A stretch of DNA of 41,496 bases from an uncultured Collinsella sp. GTDB lineage: Bacteria; Actinomycetota; Coriobacteriia; Coriobacteriales; Coriobacteriaceae. Both the position numbers and the translations under genes were made by a program. Under the pieces are notes generated by a model that saw only the letters and a list, made by a program, of their open reading frames with translations, made no database searches and had not been told where the DNA came from. This document shows, piece by piece, positions 8,544-17,770 of this stretch (the stretch's first letter is position 1; each line of letters opens with the position of its first letter). The stretch is taken from positions 1-41,496 of the forward strand of contig UQNB01000005.1 of NCBI GenBank assembly GCA_900542235.1. The letters are read 5' to 3'.

Positions 8544-9071
8544 GTGACCACGTCGCAGATATCCCTGCTCGCGCTCATCTTGGTTGGGGGCATCGGCATC
8601 CTGCTTATCGGAGCGAGCATGCTCATGAAGGCTGCTGCCCACAAGAAAGCCAAGGCCTGTACCGCCGTGACCACGGGAACGGTCATCGACCATCGCTTTA
8701 TGGGCGAAGGCAGGATGTATCCCGTTTTGGAATACACCGTCGACGGCGCGCAATACCGCGCGAAAAAACAATTCCGCGGCATAAGGACCAAAAGCATGTC
8801 GGGACTCCCCATCCGCACGCAAGTCACCGCCTACGAAGACGCCAAGGGCTGGCTGCATGTGCAGACAGGCCCCATCGCCCGCCTAAGCACTCTCGCGGAG
8901 CAGCTTTGGCCCCTCGGTAGCCAAATGACTGTGCACTACAACCCCAGCAACCCAGACAAAAGCTATGTCGAACGCCCCATCGTGGGCAACTTTGCCACAC
9001 TGATGTTTAACATCGCAGGCTTCTTGCTCATCGCGATGAGCATCTTGCTCTATGTTCTTATCCAGCGCTAG
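8544..9071 (+). CDS. DUF3592-type membrane protein
   Basis: A 175-residue protein with an N-terminal membrane helix (ISLLALILVGGIGILLIGAS), an extracytoplasmic or cytoplasmic beta-rich middle, and a C-terminal helix (TLMFNIAGFLLIAMSILLYV). The middle has the DUF3592 pattern: GTVIDHRFMGEGRMYPVLEY, YRAKKQF, and VHYNPSNPDKSYVE. Function of this family is unknown. GTG at 8544 is the likely start because AGGAGA lies six bases upstream; an in-frame ATG at 8526 precedes the ribosome site. It is probably co-transcribed with the next gene (63-bp gap). Confidence 0.75.
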   Translation: MTTSQISLLALILVGGIGILLIGASMLMKAAAHKKAKACTAVTTGTVIDHRFMGEGRMYPVLEYTVDGAQYRAKKQFRGIRTKSMSGLPIRTQVTAYEDAKGWLHVQTGPIARLSTLAEQLWPLGSQMTVHYNPSNPDKSYVERPIVGNFATLMFNIAGFLLIAMSILLYVLIQR

Positions 9072-9134
9072 CTCAAACTGATGCGCCCCGCGCCCCATGC
9101 GCCGCAACGACCGTTACGACACCAAGGACCAGCC

Positions 9135-10268
9135 ATGGCAACACTTTCCGAACAAGAGCGTAAGCGCATCCAGCGATACTGCATCTGCCCCAAGGTTGCC
9201 GGAGCGGCGCTCGCCATGGCATTCGTGCTGCCCTTATCGATCATTCCCTTCGAAATGATCGACGACATCGTCTTCCATCACGAAGGCTTCCAAGAGACGG
9301 GCATGATGACCGCCTTGGTGCTCACCGCCGTCGAGCTCGTCATCTTCTGCTACTGCGCGCTCGCGCCGCGCTTTGGCATGCGCGGCAAGCAGTGGAGAGA
9401 AATGCAGCACCGACTTGCCGTCGAGCAGAGCGAAAAAGACCGCTCGGCACAAATTGCGGGCGTTGTTGGCACGCAGGCCGCCGCGCGTCTACTCAAGAAC
9501 AGTGACAAAGAGACCGCGCGCAACCTGGGCGGCGCGGCAGAAGTCGCCGCTGCCGTAGGCGCCGTCGCCACTGCAGCTGACGTGCTTACCGAGAGCTTCG
9601 CTAACGCAAGGGCCATGGCAGAGGCCTGTGGCGTGCCCATCCCCCGTGCGAAAAAGTGGATCATCGCGCTTGTAGCACTGCCCCTCGTAATCGTGTGCGG
9701 TGCCTATATCCCGCAGCTGGCGCAGGGAAACATCGAGATGCAGGAGAACGCCGCGGCCGCGGCCGAACAGATCGCCATCGCTCGCAAGGCGCTCGAGCCC
9801 TCATGCGAGTACGTGTCCGCCGATGACCCCTACGAGCGATATCAAGATTACGGCTATCACGTCCGCGGCTACTTGCACGACGGCGACTCCGATACCCAAA
9901 AGACCTATACGTACCTGGATTTTGACAACAAGGGAACGCTCACGGAAGTGAGCTACGCGGCAGAGGTCGACCCCGATGCGAGCCTCGAGGACAACCTCGC
10001 CCGTATCGAGCTCGACCTTGACGAGCTGTTCTCTGCCGTCCAAACCGTAGACGTCAAGACGGTGAGCCCCGAGCTCCTGGCACCGCATAAGCTCCCCGAA
10101 GAGTTTAGGCAGGCTTTTTTGAACGGCTCGCTCTACGAGAGAATCTCTATCAGGACGAGTGACGAGCCCGTCAAAACGTATTACTCGTTTGACACGGATC
10201 CCGAGGACGAGTTTGATGAGTACACCCATCCAAGCATCCGCATCACGTTGATGGGCAAAACAAACTAA
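9135..10268 (+). CDS. Membrane protein of unknown function
   Basis: A 377-residue protein not recognised as a named family. Two membrane helices lie near the N-terminus (VAGAALAMAFVLPLSIIPF and MMTALVLTAVELVIFCYCAL). An alanine-rich soluble segment follows, with a third helix about residue 178 (WIIALVALPLVIVCGAY), and then an acidic C-terminal domain of about 180 residues, rich in Asp, Tyr and Glu. ATG at 9135 follows AAGGA; the in-frame ATG at 9081 adds a proline-rich leader with no ribosome site. It follows the DUF3592 gene and is closed by a strong terminator. Confidence 0.7.
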   Translation: MATLSEQERKRIQRYCICPKVAGAALAMAFVLPLSIIPFEMIDDIVFHHEGFQETGMMTALVLTAVELVIFCYCALAPRFGMRGKQWREMQHRLAVEQSEKDRSAQIAGVVGTQAAARLLKNSDKETARNLGGAAEVAAAVGAVATAADVLTESFANARAMAEACGVPIPRAKKWIIALVALPLVIVCGAYIPQLAQGNIEMQENAAAAAEQIAIARKALEPSCEYVSADDPYERYQDYGYHVRGYLHDGDSDTQKTYTYLDFDNKGTLTEVSYAAEVDPDASLEDNLARIELDLDELFSAVQTVDVKTVSPELLAPHKLPEEFRQAFLNGSLYERISIRTSDEPVKTYYSFDTDPEDEFDEYTHPSIRITLMGKTN

Positions 10269-10305
10269 AAGGCGCGGGAAGGGCCACCCCCTTCCCGCGC
10301 CTTTT
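10267..10305. terminator. Strong bidirectional intrinsic terminator
   Basis: AAAAGGCGCGGGAAG pairs perfectly with CTTCCCGCGCCTTTT over 15 bp around a nine-base loop, giving U-tracts in both directions. It overlaps the stop codon of the upstream gene and also faces the convergent ABC gene. Confidence 0.9.
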
Positions 10306-10310
10306 CTCGA

Positions 10311-10341
10311 ATGTGACAAAGGGACTGTCCCTTTGTCACAT
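10311..10341. repeat. Dispersed 31-bp palindrome at a gene end
   Basis: A perfect TGTGACAAAGGGAC-type palindrome. Its last base (10341) is the final base of the TAA stop of the minus-strand ABC gene, so the repeat abuts the coding end exactly. Confidence 0.9.
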
Positions 10342-13300
10342 TATTCGGAGCGTAGGGCTTCCACGGGATCTTTTTTGGATGCACTGCGGGCAGGCAGTAG
10401 ACCGGCAACGACCGTCAGCAGCACCGAAATTACAATGAGCACCAACGCATCCTGCGCGGGCAGACTCATTAGGTTGGGGACCTGTTTGGCCGCAAGCGCC
10501 CAAGCATTGACTGGGAAGCTCACGGCCACCACGACGACAACAGCAAAGACGCCGGCAATGAGGCCCTCGATAAAGGTCTCGGCGTTGAACACGTTTGCCA
10601 CGTTACGCTTCGACGCGCCAATCGCACGCAGAATGCCAATCTCCTTTTTGCGCTCCAGCACGCTGATGTACGTGATGATGCCGATCATGATGGAGCTCAC
10701 CACCAGGCTGATACTCACGAATGCGATGAGCACCAAGCTGATGGTGTTCACGATGTCGGTCACCGAGCCCATGATGATGCCCATGTAGTCGGTGTACGAA
10801 ATTGCCTGTTCATCGTGGCCAGCGGCTTTGACCTGCTTGTTGTACGCATCGATGTGATCGAGTACGCGCTCCTTGGCCTCAAAGTCGCGCGGGAAAATCT
10901 TGACCGAGATGGGGTCCGCCTCGTCCGCATAGCCCAACGTGGTCAGATTATTGTCGTAGGTGAGCTTTGACGCCTTGGCATAGCTCATCATGAGCGAACT
11001 CAGGTCCTCGGCGTCCATGTTGAAGTGAATAGCATTGGCAAAGGCACTCGCATCCACATGCATAGCGCCCGCCAAGTTGGCAAAACTCGAAGACATCTGC
11101 GTCGCCATCTGGTCCATAAGCCCTGCCGCGCCCGCCTTGAGCTGGGACGATACCGTCGACGCTATCTGCTCGCTGATTGCCTTCATCACCTGGTCCATTG
11201 CCTGCTGCAGATACGGAGCCAGCTGCTTTTGCACATAGTCGGTCATCGCCTGCTGCAGGCGCTCGGCCAGGGCATCGCCGCCAAGCGCTTTGAGCTGTGC
11301 CAAGATTTGCTGGGCTGCGGCATCATTCTCAAGATACGCCGAGAATGCGGCAGCAAGCTTTGACGCGTCCTTAAGATCTTCGGGCGACAGCACCCTAAAC
11401 TGATCAGACTGCAAAAAGCCCTCAAACAGCTGGTTGGCAAGCGTTCCCACCTGCTGCATTTGCTCGGGTGTGAGCTCCAAGCCATCGAAAATCCCCGAGA
11501 AATCTGGCGTCGGCGCTTTGGCCATAATGTCACCAAAGTCGATATCCTTCCCAACGCCCGAAAGGTCAGTGTTCAGCCCGGACAAATCGATACCAGAAAG
11601 GTCGATACCGCCGGCCGCACCCGAGAGCGCAGACGTATCGAACGAGAACGCGCTCTTGAGCGCCGCCTCGTCCACACTGAACATGCTGCCCAGATCCACG
11701 CCTTGCTTGGCCTCGCCCTGCAGCTCGTCAAAGGTTTTGCCCGTAAAGACATCCGTCTCAGGATGGGCAAGCTGCTCCTGCACGATCTGCGAATCGGCGG
11801 CGCGCTTCATAAGCTGGCAAGTCAGCACATGCGTATAGGCAATGCCCGGAGTCAATGCGCTCGCATTGGCCGTCTCGTTGGGTCGCACCACGCCCACAAT
11901 GCGCACGTCAATACCGTCGGCAACCTTGGCCGCCATAAAGTCGGCATCGCCAGACATGTCAGTCCACATGCCGGTCTCTTCGTTTTTGCGATAGGCATCG
12001 GACGGCGACAGCACCTTAAACGTCGTGGACAGCGCATCGTCGTAGGTAAAGTCGGTGCCGGCCTCGGGCGTTTCGACCCCACCGTCGGCCGTCATGGCAC
12101 TGTTAACCAGGTCGTTGAGCTCATCGATATCCAGCGCACCGATGCTGTAGAGCGTGTAGTCACCCACCGTGCCGCGGCTCGAAAGCACCATCACGGCCTC
12201 GTTGGCAGACGTAGGCCAATGGCCGGCAACGACATCGTACTGGCTGTCGAGCAGGCTCTGGTCGTCAATCATCTCGTTAAAGACCGAGGTCCCCATGGAA
12301 TCCATGCTCACCGTTGCCGCCGAACTTGCGCCGCCGCTCATGGCCTCGGTCATAGCGTTGGGCACCAGCCGGACAGGTTTCTCATCGCCCTTGCCCGCAC
12401 GATAGACAACCGGCGTCACGCCATAGCCGTACTGGATAGCATTGACCTCTTTATTGATACCGTCGCCACCGGCATCGAGCCATGCCTTAAAGCTCGTCAT
12501 GTCGTTGGACTTAACGCTCGCAAACATATCCTTTACGGCCGTGACCACGGGAATCTTATCGGTTCCCTGAGCCTTGCCGTCGGCACTGTCGTCGGACGAA
12601 TCCGCGTTTTCAGGCGAGCCATCATCCACAGCCCCCTGTCCGCCCATCATGGACGACAGGTCGTAGTCCTGCTTGGAAATGGTGAGCGGGTAGCTCGAGA
12701 GCGTATCCTCCTCGACCTTTTTGATGTAGCCGTTTACGCCGTTGGACAGCGCCAGAATCGCTGCGATGCCGATAATGCCAATCGAACCCGCAAAGGCCGT
12801 CATAGCCGTACGGCCCTTCTTGGTCAAAAGGTTTCGCGCCGAAAGCCCCAGCGCTGTCACAAAGCTCATCGAGGTTTTGCGCGTAGGCTTAGCCTCGCGA
12901 CGCGCGGCATTGGCAACATCAAAAGGGTCGGAATCGTCGGTGATCTTGCCGTCTGCCAGGTTGACGATGCGCGTGGCGTATTGGTACGCCAGCTCAGGAT
13001 TGTGCGTGACCATGATGACCAGACGGTCGCGCGCAACGTCCTTGAGCAAATCCATGACCTGCACGGATGTCGTTGAGTCCAAGGCGCCGGTCGGCTCGTC
13101 TGCCAGCACAATCTCGGGATCGTTGATTAAGGCGCGGGCGATGGCGACGCGCTGCATCTGCCCGCCCGAAAGCTGGCTCGGGCGCTTGTCAACGTGCTCG
13201 CCCAGACCAACTGCCTCAAGCGCCTTGCGCGCACGCTGGCGGCGCTCGGCATGCCCCACGCCCGTGAGTGTAAGCGCCAATTCCACGTTTTCCAAAATGG

Positions 13301-13595
13301 TCTGATGCGGAATGAGGTTGTAGCTCTGAAACACAAAGCCAATGCGATTGTTTCTGTAGGCATCCCAATCGCGGTCGCTAAAGTCCTTGGTCGAGATGCC
13401 GTCGATCAGCAGGTCGCCGGAATCAAAATGATCGAGTCCACCAATGATGTTGAGCATCGTAGTTTTACCCGAGCCCGAAGGCCCCAGAATGGCCACGAAC
13501 TCGTTATCGCGAAAAGACAGACTTACACTGTCGAGCGTCACCTGCGTAAACGACTGCGTAACGTACCTTTTGCAAATATCTTTGAGATCCAGCAT
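10341..13595 (-). CDS. ABC transporter, ATPase fused to FtsX-type permease
   Basis: A 1084-residue fusion of a LolD/MacB-class ATPase and a FtsX-fold permease. The ATPase has GPSGSGKTT (Walker A), LSGGQMQRVAIARAL (signature) and IVLADEPTGALD (Walker B). A membrane helix near residue 275 (IGIIGIAAILALSNGV) is followed by about 640 extracytoplasmic residues, then three C-terminal helices with the ERKKEIGILRAIGAS motif typical of FtsX permeases. The large outer domain includes a Leu-Ser-Gly-rich stretch (DLSGIDLSGLNTDLSG) and long helices rich in Ala and Gln. ATG at 13595 follows GAGAGG. Such MacB-like systems export peptides or drugs or work as mechanotransmitters; the cargo is unknown. Confidence 0.9.
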   Translation of the reverse strand: MLDLKDICKRYVTQSFTQVTLDSVSLSFRDNEFVAILGPSGSGKTTMLNIIGGLDHFDSGDLLIDGISTKDFSDRDWDAYRNNRIGFVFQSYNLIPHQTILENVELALTLTGVGHAERRQRARKALEAVGLGEHVDKRPSQLSGGQMQRVAIARALINDPEIVLADEPTGALDSTTSVQVMDLLKDVARDRLVIMVTHNPELAYQYATRIVNLADGKITDDSDPFDVANAARREAKPTRKTSMSFVTALGLSARNLLTKKGRTAMTAFAGSIGIIGIAAILALSNGVNGYIKKVEEDTLSSYPLTISKQDYDLSSMMGGQGAVDDGSPENADSSDDSADGKAQGTDKIPVVTAVKDMFASVKSNDMTSFKAWLDAGGDGINKEVNAIQYGYGVTPVVYRAGKGDEKPVRLVPNAMTEAMSGGASSAATVSMDSMGTSVFNEMIDDQSLLDSQYDVVAGHWPTSANEAVMVLSSRGTVGDYTLYSIGALDIDELNDLVNSAMTADGGVETPEAGTDFTYDDALSTTFKVLSPSDAYRKNEETGMWTDMSGDADFMAAKVADGIDVRIVGVVRPNETANASALTPGIAYTHVLTCQLMKRAADSQIVQEQLAHPETDVFTGKTFDELQGEAKQGVDLGSMFSVDEAALKSAFSFDTSALSGAAGGIDLSGIDLSGLNTDLSGVGKDIDFGDIMAKAPTPDFSGIFDGLELTPEQMQQVGTLANQLFEGFLQSDQFRVLSPEDLKDASKLAAAFSAYLENDAAAQQILAQLKALGGDALAERLQQAMTDYVQKQLAPYLQQAMDQVMKAISEQIASTVSSQLKAGAAGLMDQMATQMSSSFANLAGAMHVDASAFANAIHFNMDAEDLSSLMMSYAKASKLTYDNNLTTLGYADEADPISVKIFPRDFEAKERVLDHIDAYNKQVKAAGHDEQAISYTDYMGIIMGSVTDIVNTISLVLIAFVSISLVVSSIMIGIITYISVLERKKEIGILRAIGASKRNVANVFNAETFIEGLIAGVFAVVVVVAVSFPVNAWALAAKQVPNLMSLPAQDALVLIVISVLLTVVAGLLPARSASKKDPVEALRSE

Positions 13596-13719
13596 GGACG
13601 GCAACCTCTCCCGCGCGGGCGCACACGCCCGCTCTCCCCCGCCGTTCACATTCGACGCGTTTGTCCTACTCTATCCCCGTTTTCTGCCGGTACCAGTGAG
13701 AAATGTAACGAACCGCCCC

Positions 13720-13807
13720 AAATAACGAATGGGATGGCACGCCGCGTGGCGCACCATCCCGCACATAACATCTGCGATGTGACAAAGAGACTGTCCCTTT
13801 GTCACAC
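13720..13807. repeat. Composite 88-bp repeat: CG-rich hairpin plus TGTGACA palindrome
   Basis: A hairpin with arms GGGATGG and CCATCCC, inner CGCC/GGCG pairs and a GCGT loop is joined to a TGTGACAAAG palindrome with one mismatch (13777-13807). The same two-part unit recurs at 17765-17850, so the whole 86-88 bp is a repeat and not only the palindrome. It fills the gap between the TlpA-like gene and the ABC gene. Confidence 0.8.
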
Positions 13808-13813
13808 TCGGAC

Positions 13814-14776
13814 TTACTGTTCGCTCTTCGCGAGTGCCTGATCGATCAGCTTGTTGAGCGCCTCTCGCTGCTCGGCGGAGTTGATGCCGCCCATGATTGG
13901 CTCTCCCACGATGTTGCCGTTCTGGTCGATCACGTAGGTGGTCGGGAACGAGTACAAGTTGGAGGTGAACTTTCCAGCCTCGCTATCCGACTTAAACCAG
14001 ATGTTTTTATACGTCACGCCCTTCTTGGAAAGCACGTCCTTGGCATCGGCCACCTCGTCTTTGTTGCCATCGAGCGTAAAGGAATTAACGCCCACGACCT
14101 GGCCGCCCTTCTCGGCAAGCTCCTTGTTGAGCTTCTCCAGATCGCCCAGCTCTCCCACGCAGGGCTTGCAGGTGGTAAACCAGAAGTTCATGACGGTGAC
14201 CTTGTTCTTGGAGAACAGCTCGTCGCTGTTTACATCGTTGCCGTCCAAGTCCTTGCCCTTAAAGCTGGGGAACTTCGTCTCCTTGCTCTCGCCGTTGGTC
14301 ATCCCTGCGGCCGAAGCATCAACGCTCTCCCCCTCGCCGGGCGTGCTGCCACATCCGGGGAACTTCTTCTCCAGCGCCATAAGCTTATCCTCGATCTCCT
14401 GGACCTGCTGTGCGCCGGCCTTGAGCGTCTTGAGCTCGTCAGCCGTAAACTGGTCCTTGGCGCCCTCGATAGTATCAAGCAAAAAGTCTCCGTAGTTCTT
14501 GCCGTCCTCAATCATGGGGGTGTCTTTGTTGGCCGCAAGGAACACCTTTTCCCATAGGGCGTTATCGCTCGCAAAGATCTCGTTTTCCTTTTGCAGCAGC
14601 TGCTGGTACAGCTCGGCCGCCTCCTCGGCGCTCGACGGCTTTTGTGCCACAAGCTCGGCAATCTGCGCATCGCCGCTCGTGGCATCCTTCGCGTCGCCCT
14701 TGGGGGCAGAGCACGCCGCGAGAGTCAGCGCCAGCACGGGCAGCATCAACAAGGCCGCAATTTTTGACAGTTTCAT
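13814..14776 (-). CDS. TlpA-like thioredoxin-fold lipoprotein
   Basis: A 320-residue exported lipoprotein. The signal sequence ends in a lipobox, LTLAAC, with lipidated Cys22. A helical region of about 120 residues follows. The C-terminal half is a TlpA/ResA thioredoxin domain with the active site in FWFTTCKPCVGELGDLEKL, a GVNSFTLDGN segment, and a cis-Pro in SFPTTYVIDQNG. It would reduce or exchange disulfides outside the membrane. It lies 34 bp downstream of the polyferredoxin gene and is probably the last gene of that operon, taking electrons from it. The helical N-terminal domain is not one I recognise. Confidence 0.88.
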   Translation of the reverse strand: MKLSKIAALLMLPVLALTLAACSAPKGDAKDATSGDAQIAELVAQKPSSAEEAAELYQQLLQKENEIFASDNALWEKVFLAANKDTPMIEDGKNYGDFLLDTIEGAKDQFTADELKTLKAGAQQVQEIEDKLMALEKKFPGCGSTPGEGESVDASAAGMTNGESKETKFPSFKGKDLDGNDVNSDELFSKNKVTVMNFWFTTCKPCVGELGDLEKLNKELAEKGGQVVGVNSFTLDGNKDEVADAKDVLSKKGVTYKNIWFKSDSEAGKFTSNLYSFPTTYVIDQNGNIVGEPIMGGINSAEQREALNKLIDQALAKSEQ

Positions 14777-14810
14777 GGTTCCTCCGTTATATCGAAGCTT
14801 ATATAGGTAC

Positions 14811-15722
14811 CTATTTGTTTTCGCTGGCTTGCGCGGGCTGCGCGGGTTTGTCGCCCGTCACACCCAGCCCGTAGCGAAAGCTAATAGCATCGACGGGGCA
14901 CGCGCCCACGCATTTGCCGCAACGAATACACTCGGCATGGTCGGGCGTACGCGTAACGTCCACGTCCATCTGGCACACCCTGGCGCACTTGCCGCACGAA
15001 ACGCACTTGCCCTGGTCAACCTGGATCCCCAGCAACGACACCTTGTTCATGAGCGCATAAAACGCGCCGAGGGGGCAAATCCATTTGCAGAAGGGGCGGT
15101 AGAACAGCACGCTCAGCACCGCAACCACAATGAGGATCGCGAGCTTCCAGGAAAAGAGCTTTCCCAGCGCGGAGCGGATTCCCGTATTCATGATGGACAG
15201 CGGAATCGCGCCCTCGAGCACACCCTGCGGGCAGATGTACTTGCAAAAGAACGGGTCGCCCATACCCACATCGTTAACCACCAAGACGGGCAGCAGCACC
15301 ACGGCAAACAGTAGCACGGCATACTTGATGTACGTGAGCGGCTTGAGCTTTTTCGTGGAGAGCTTTTTGCCGGGAATCTTATGCAGGAGTTCTTGCAGCC
15401 ATCCAAACGGGCACAAAAAGCCGCATACAAAACGCCCCAACAGCACGCCGATCAAAATGAGCGTTCCGGTCACGTAATACGAGAAGCTAAACTTAGACGA
15501 TCCCACTACCGACTGAAACGATCCGATGGGACACGCACCCGAAGCCGCCGGACACGAGTAACAGTTGAGCCCCGGCACGCAGACGGCTTTGCCCGCCCCC
15601 TGGTAGATGCCTCCCTTGGCAAAGTTAGGCAGGTGAATATTGGTCGCAAGCGTCGCCGCCGCCTGAATCAATCCGCGGAATCTCGCCAAAAGATGCGATG
15701 CAGTGTTTTTTCTTTTATCCAA
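14811..15722 (-). CDS. 4Fe-4S polyferredoxin membrane protein (NapH/CcdA-partner type)
   Basis: A 303-residue NapH/YccM-like protein. It has several membrane helices (about residues 88-108, 135-155 and 190-210), two CxxxCP-type cytoplasmic motifs (CGFLCPFGWLQELL and CKWICPLGAFYAL), and two C-terminal ferredoxin clusters (CVSCGKCARVCQMDV and CIRCGKCVGACPVDA). It should move electrons across the membrane. The start is a TTG at 15722 that overlaps the end of the small CxxC gene by 8 bp, with GGAG about ten bases upstream inside that gene. Upstream in-frame ATGs would read through the CxxC gene in another frame and were set aside. The downstream TlpA-like lipoprotein is the likely acceptor. Confidence 0.85.
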   Translation of the reverse strand: MDKRKNTASHLLARFRGLIQAAATLATNIHLPNFAKGGIYQGAGKAVCVPGLNCYSCPAASGACPIGSFQSVVGSSKFSFSYYVTGTLILIGVLLGRFVCGFLCPFGWLQELLHKIPGKKLSTKKLKPLTYIKYAVLLFAVVLLPVLVVNDVGMGDPFFCKYICPQGVLEGAIPLSIMNTGIRSALGKLFSWKLAILIVVAVLSVLFYRPFCKWICPLGAFYALMNKVSLLGIQVDQGKCVSCGKCARVCQMDVDVTRTPDHAECIRCGKCVGACPVDAISFRYGLGVTGDKPAQPAQASENK

Positions 15723-15861
15723 TTCCGATACACTCCAAGCACAGCCTGATTGCCTTGGCCAGCACGGCATCTGCCTCGCCGCGCATAACGCCAAAGCACA
15801 CCATGGCTACCCCAACGATCAGCAAAGCCACCTGCGCCACAGGCTTAATCGCTTTGAACAA
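15715..15861 (-). CDS. CD1871A-type small CxxC membrane peptide
   Basis: A 48-residue protein with one membrane helix (VAQVALLIVGVAMVCFGVMR) and a C-terminal LCLECIGIG ending in CxxC. This matches the small CD1871A-type CxxC proteins found beside 4Fe-4S membrane proteins in gut Firmicutes and Actinomycetota. TTG at 15861 lies eight bases after AAAGGAG; a GTG nine bases upstream overlaps the ribosome site. Its stop overlaps the TTG start of the polyferredoxin, indicating translational coupling. The cysteine pair probably takes part in the same electron chain to the TlpA-like protein. Confidence 0.8.
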   Translation of the reverse strand: MFKAIKPVAQVALLIVGVAMVCFGVMRGEADAVLAKAIRLCLECIGIG

Positions 15862-15905
15862 TCTGACCACTCCTTTCGTTTCGCGACCCATTGGACCATA
15901 CCGAC

Positions 15906-15945
15906 TATAAAATCCGTGTTAAGCGTGAATGACTATGCAAGGAGA
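15906..15945 (+). promoter_or_regulatory. Likely promoter -10 and ribosome site of the two-component operon
   Basis: TATAAA at 15906-15911 is followed by AAGGAG at 15940-15945 and the response regulator ATG at 15951. No convincing -35 box is visible. The 89-bp gap also serves the divergent redox operon, so one regulator could control both directions. Confidence 0.4.
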
Positions 15946-15950
15946 ACGTT

Positions 15951-16625
15951 ATGCGCATCTTGGTCGTCGAGGACGAGCGGGCGCTGTGCGATGCGATCGC
16001 ACGCAGCCTGCGCAACTTGGCCTATAGCGTCGACTGCTGCTACGACGGGCAGCAGGCCCTCGATCTGCTCGATATCGAGACCTTTGATCTTGTCGTGCTC
16101 GACCTCAATCTCCCCCATGTCGACGGTATGACCGTGCTCAGGCAACTCAGAATTACCGATTGCGAGACCAAGGTGCTCGTGCTGTCGGCACGCGGCGAGG
16201 TCGCCGACAAGGTAGCGGGACTCGATGCGGGCGCCAACGACTACCTCACCAAGCCGTTCCATCTTGACGAGCTGGCAGCACGTATCCGCAGCCTCACGCT
16301 CAGGCGCTTTACGCAAAGCGATGTTGTCCTGACCTGCGGATCGCTGAGCTTTGACACCAAGGCGCGCGTCGCCTCAGTGGGCGACGAGGCCTTATCCCTC
16401 ACACGCAAGGAGACCGGCATCTTGGAATACCTGATGCTCAACCAGGGGCGACCGGTAAGCCAGGAGGAGCTCATCGACCACGTATGGGATACCAGTGTCA
16501 ACAGTTTTAGCAACGCGATCCGCGTGCACATCTCGTCACTGCGCAAAAAGCTGCGCGGCGCGTTGGGACATGACCCCATCCGCAACCGAATCGGCGAGGG
16601 CTACGTTATGGAGGACGGCGAATGA
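15951..16625 (+). CDS. OmpR/PhoB-family response regulator
   Basis: A 224-residue regulator. The receiver has the acidic pair in VVEDE, phospho-acceptor Asp51 in VVLDLNLPHVDG, and the KPF lysine loop in NDYLTKPFHLDEL. The C-terminal winged helix carries ETGILEYLMLNQGRPVSQEEL and SNAIRVHISSLRKKL. AAGGAGA lies upstream. It overlaps the kinase gene by four bases (ATGA). Being divergent from the CxxC/polyferredoxin/TlpA operon, it probably regulates that operon in response to redox or antimicrobial stress; this is inferred from position only. Confidence 0.93.
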   Translation: MRILVVEDERALCDAIARSLRNLAYSVDCCYDGQQALDLLDIETFDLVVLDLNLPHVDGMTVLRQLRITDCETKVLVLSARGEVADKVAGLDAGANDYLTKPFHLDELAARIRSLTLRRFTQSDVVLTCGSLSFDTKARVASVGDEALSLTRKETGILEYLMLNQGRPVSQEELIDHVWDTSVNSFSNAIRVHISSLRKKLRGALGHDPIRNRIGEGYVMEDGE

Positions 16626-17770
16626 AGCGACTGTCCCTGCAATGGCGTATCACGTTGATGACAGCTCTGCTGATATGTTTGACCTGCGTACTTATTAATT
16701 GCCTGGTTGGCTACTCCGGCATGCGCTACATGGACTCAATCGGTACTGAAATGTCGGAGCATAGCAAGGCGGAGTCGGCCTCGCCCAACTCGTTCGACCC
16801 GACGAGCAAGGAGCTCGACGACGATCTGACCATCGTCGTGAGCGACGCCCAAGAATCGTTTGGTGCGACGAGCTGGTACATAACCGCAGCGGTGACGCTA
16901 CTCGGTGGCGTGCTGGCCTACTTTGTGAGCGGGCATGCGTTGCAGCCGCTGCGTACCTTTGCAGCGCAAGTCGAGAGCGTGCGGCCCGACAACCTCGCCG
17001 ACACAAAGATCAGCGAAGATGTGCCCTCTGAGCTTAGGCGTTGCAGCGCGTCGTTTAACGACATGATTGCCCGCCTTGACGAAGGTTTTTCTGCACAAAA
17101 ACAGTTTACGGGCAATGCGGCGCACGAGCTGCGCACGCCGCTTGCGCTCATGCAAGCTCAGGTTGAGCTGTTTTGCGCCGAGCACCCCGACGCCGATGCA
17201 GATACAGCGCGTCTGCTCGGGCTGCTGCAAGAGCAGACCGAGCGAATGACGCACATGACAAAGACCCTGCTCGAGATGAGCGAGCTGCGCAGTGTTCCCT
17301 GCAACGACTCGATTGAGCTGGCGCCGATGATCGAAGAAGTCCTCGCCGACCTGACGCCCCTTGCCGAACAGAAGGGCATTTCGCTTGAAAGCGAAGGCAA
17401 CGCGCAAACGATCGGCAGTGACACGCTCATCTATCGGCTGCTGTTCAACTTGGCCGAAAACGCTATTCGCTACAGCACGCTCGGCTCGACCGTGCGAATC
17501 AGCGCCCACGTCAAGGGCGACCGCGTGCTGCTACGCGTGCACGACCAGGGGCCGGGCATTCCCGAGCAATACCAGACGAGCATCTTTCAGCCCTTCTTTC
17601 GCGTCGACAAATCGCGTAGCAGGGCATATGGCGGCGTGGGGCTGGGACTTGCGCTGGTCTGGGAGATCGCCGCACTCCACGGCGGCTCCATCGAGGTCGA
17701 AGAGAGCTCGGAACGCGGAACGACCATGCTCGTAACCCTTCCTGCACGCGTACTCGGCTCATTAAAATAA
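16622..17770 (+). CDS. Sensor histidine kinase, partner of the preceding regulator
   Basis: A 382-residue membrane kinase. Two membrane helices (about residues 11-31 and 83-101) bracket a short extracytoplasmic loop of about 50 residues. HAMP-like (VSGHALQPLRTFAAQVESV) and HisKA segments follow, with the phosphoacceptor His168 in NAAHELRTPLALMQAQ. The HATPase has NLAENAIRYS, DQGPGIP and GGVGLGLALVWEI. The loop is too small for a classical ligand domain, so it may sense within the membrane or through a partner protein. Its end meets the composite repeat at 17765. Confidence 0.93.
   Translation: MKRLSLQWRITLMTALLICLTCVLINCLVGYSGMRYMDSIGTEMSEHSKAESASPNSFDPTSKELDDDLTIVVSDAQESFGATSWYITAAVTLLGGVLAYFVSGHALQPLRTFAAQVESVRPDNLADTKISEDVPSELRRCSASFNDMIARLDEGFSAQKQFTGNAAHELRTPLALMQAQVELFCAEHPDADADTARLLGLLQEQTERMTHMTKTLLEMSELRSVPCNDSIELAPMIEEVLADLTPLAEQKGISLESEGNAQTIGSDTLIYRLLFNLAENAIRYSTLGSTVRISAHVKGDRVLLRVHDQGPGIPEQYQTSIFQPFFRVDKSRSRAYGGVGLGLALVWEIAALHGGSIEVEESSERGTTMLVTLPARVLGSLK

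Noticed and set aside
11460..13076. Plus-strand frame of 538 codons
   Set aside because: It lies opposite the ABC fusion gene, whose Walker and signature motifs are unambiguous; the frame is His/Arg-rich and unlike a folded protein.
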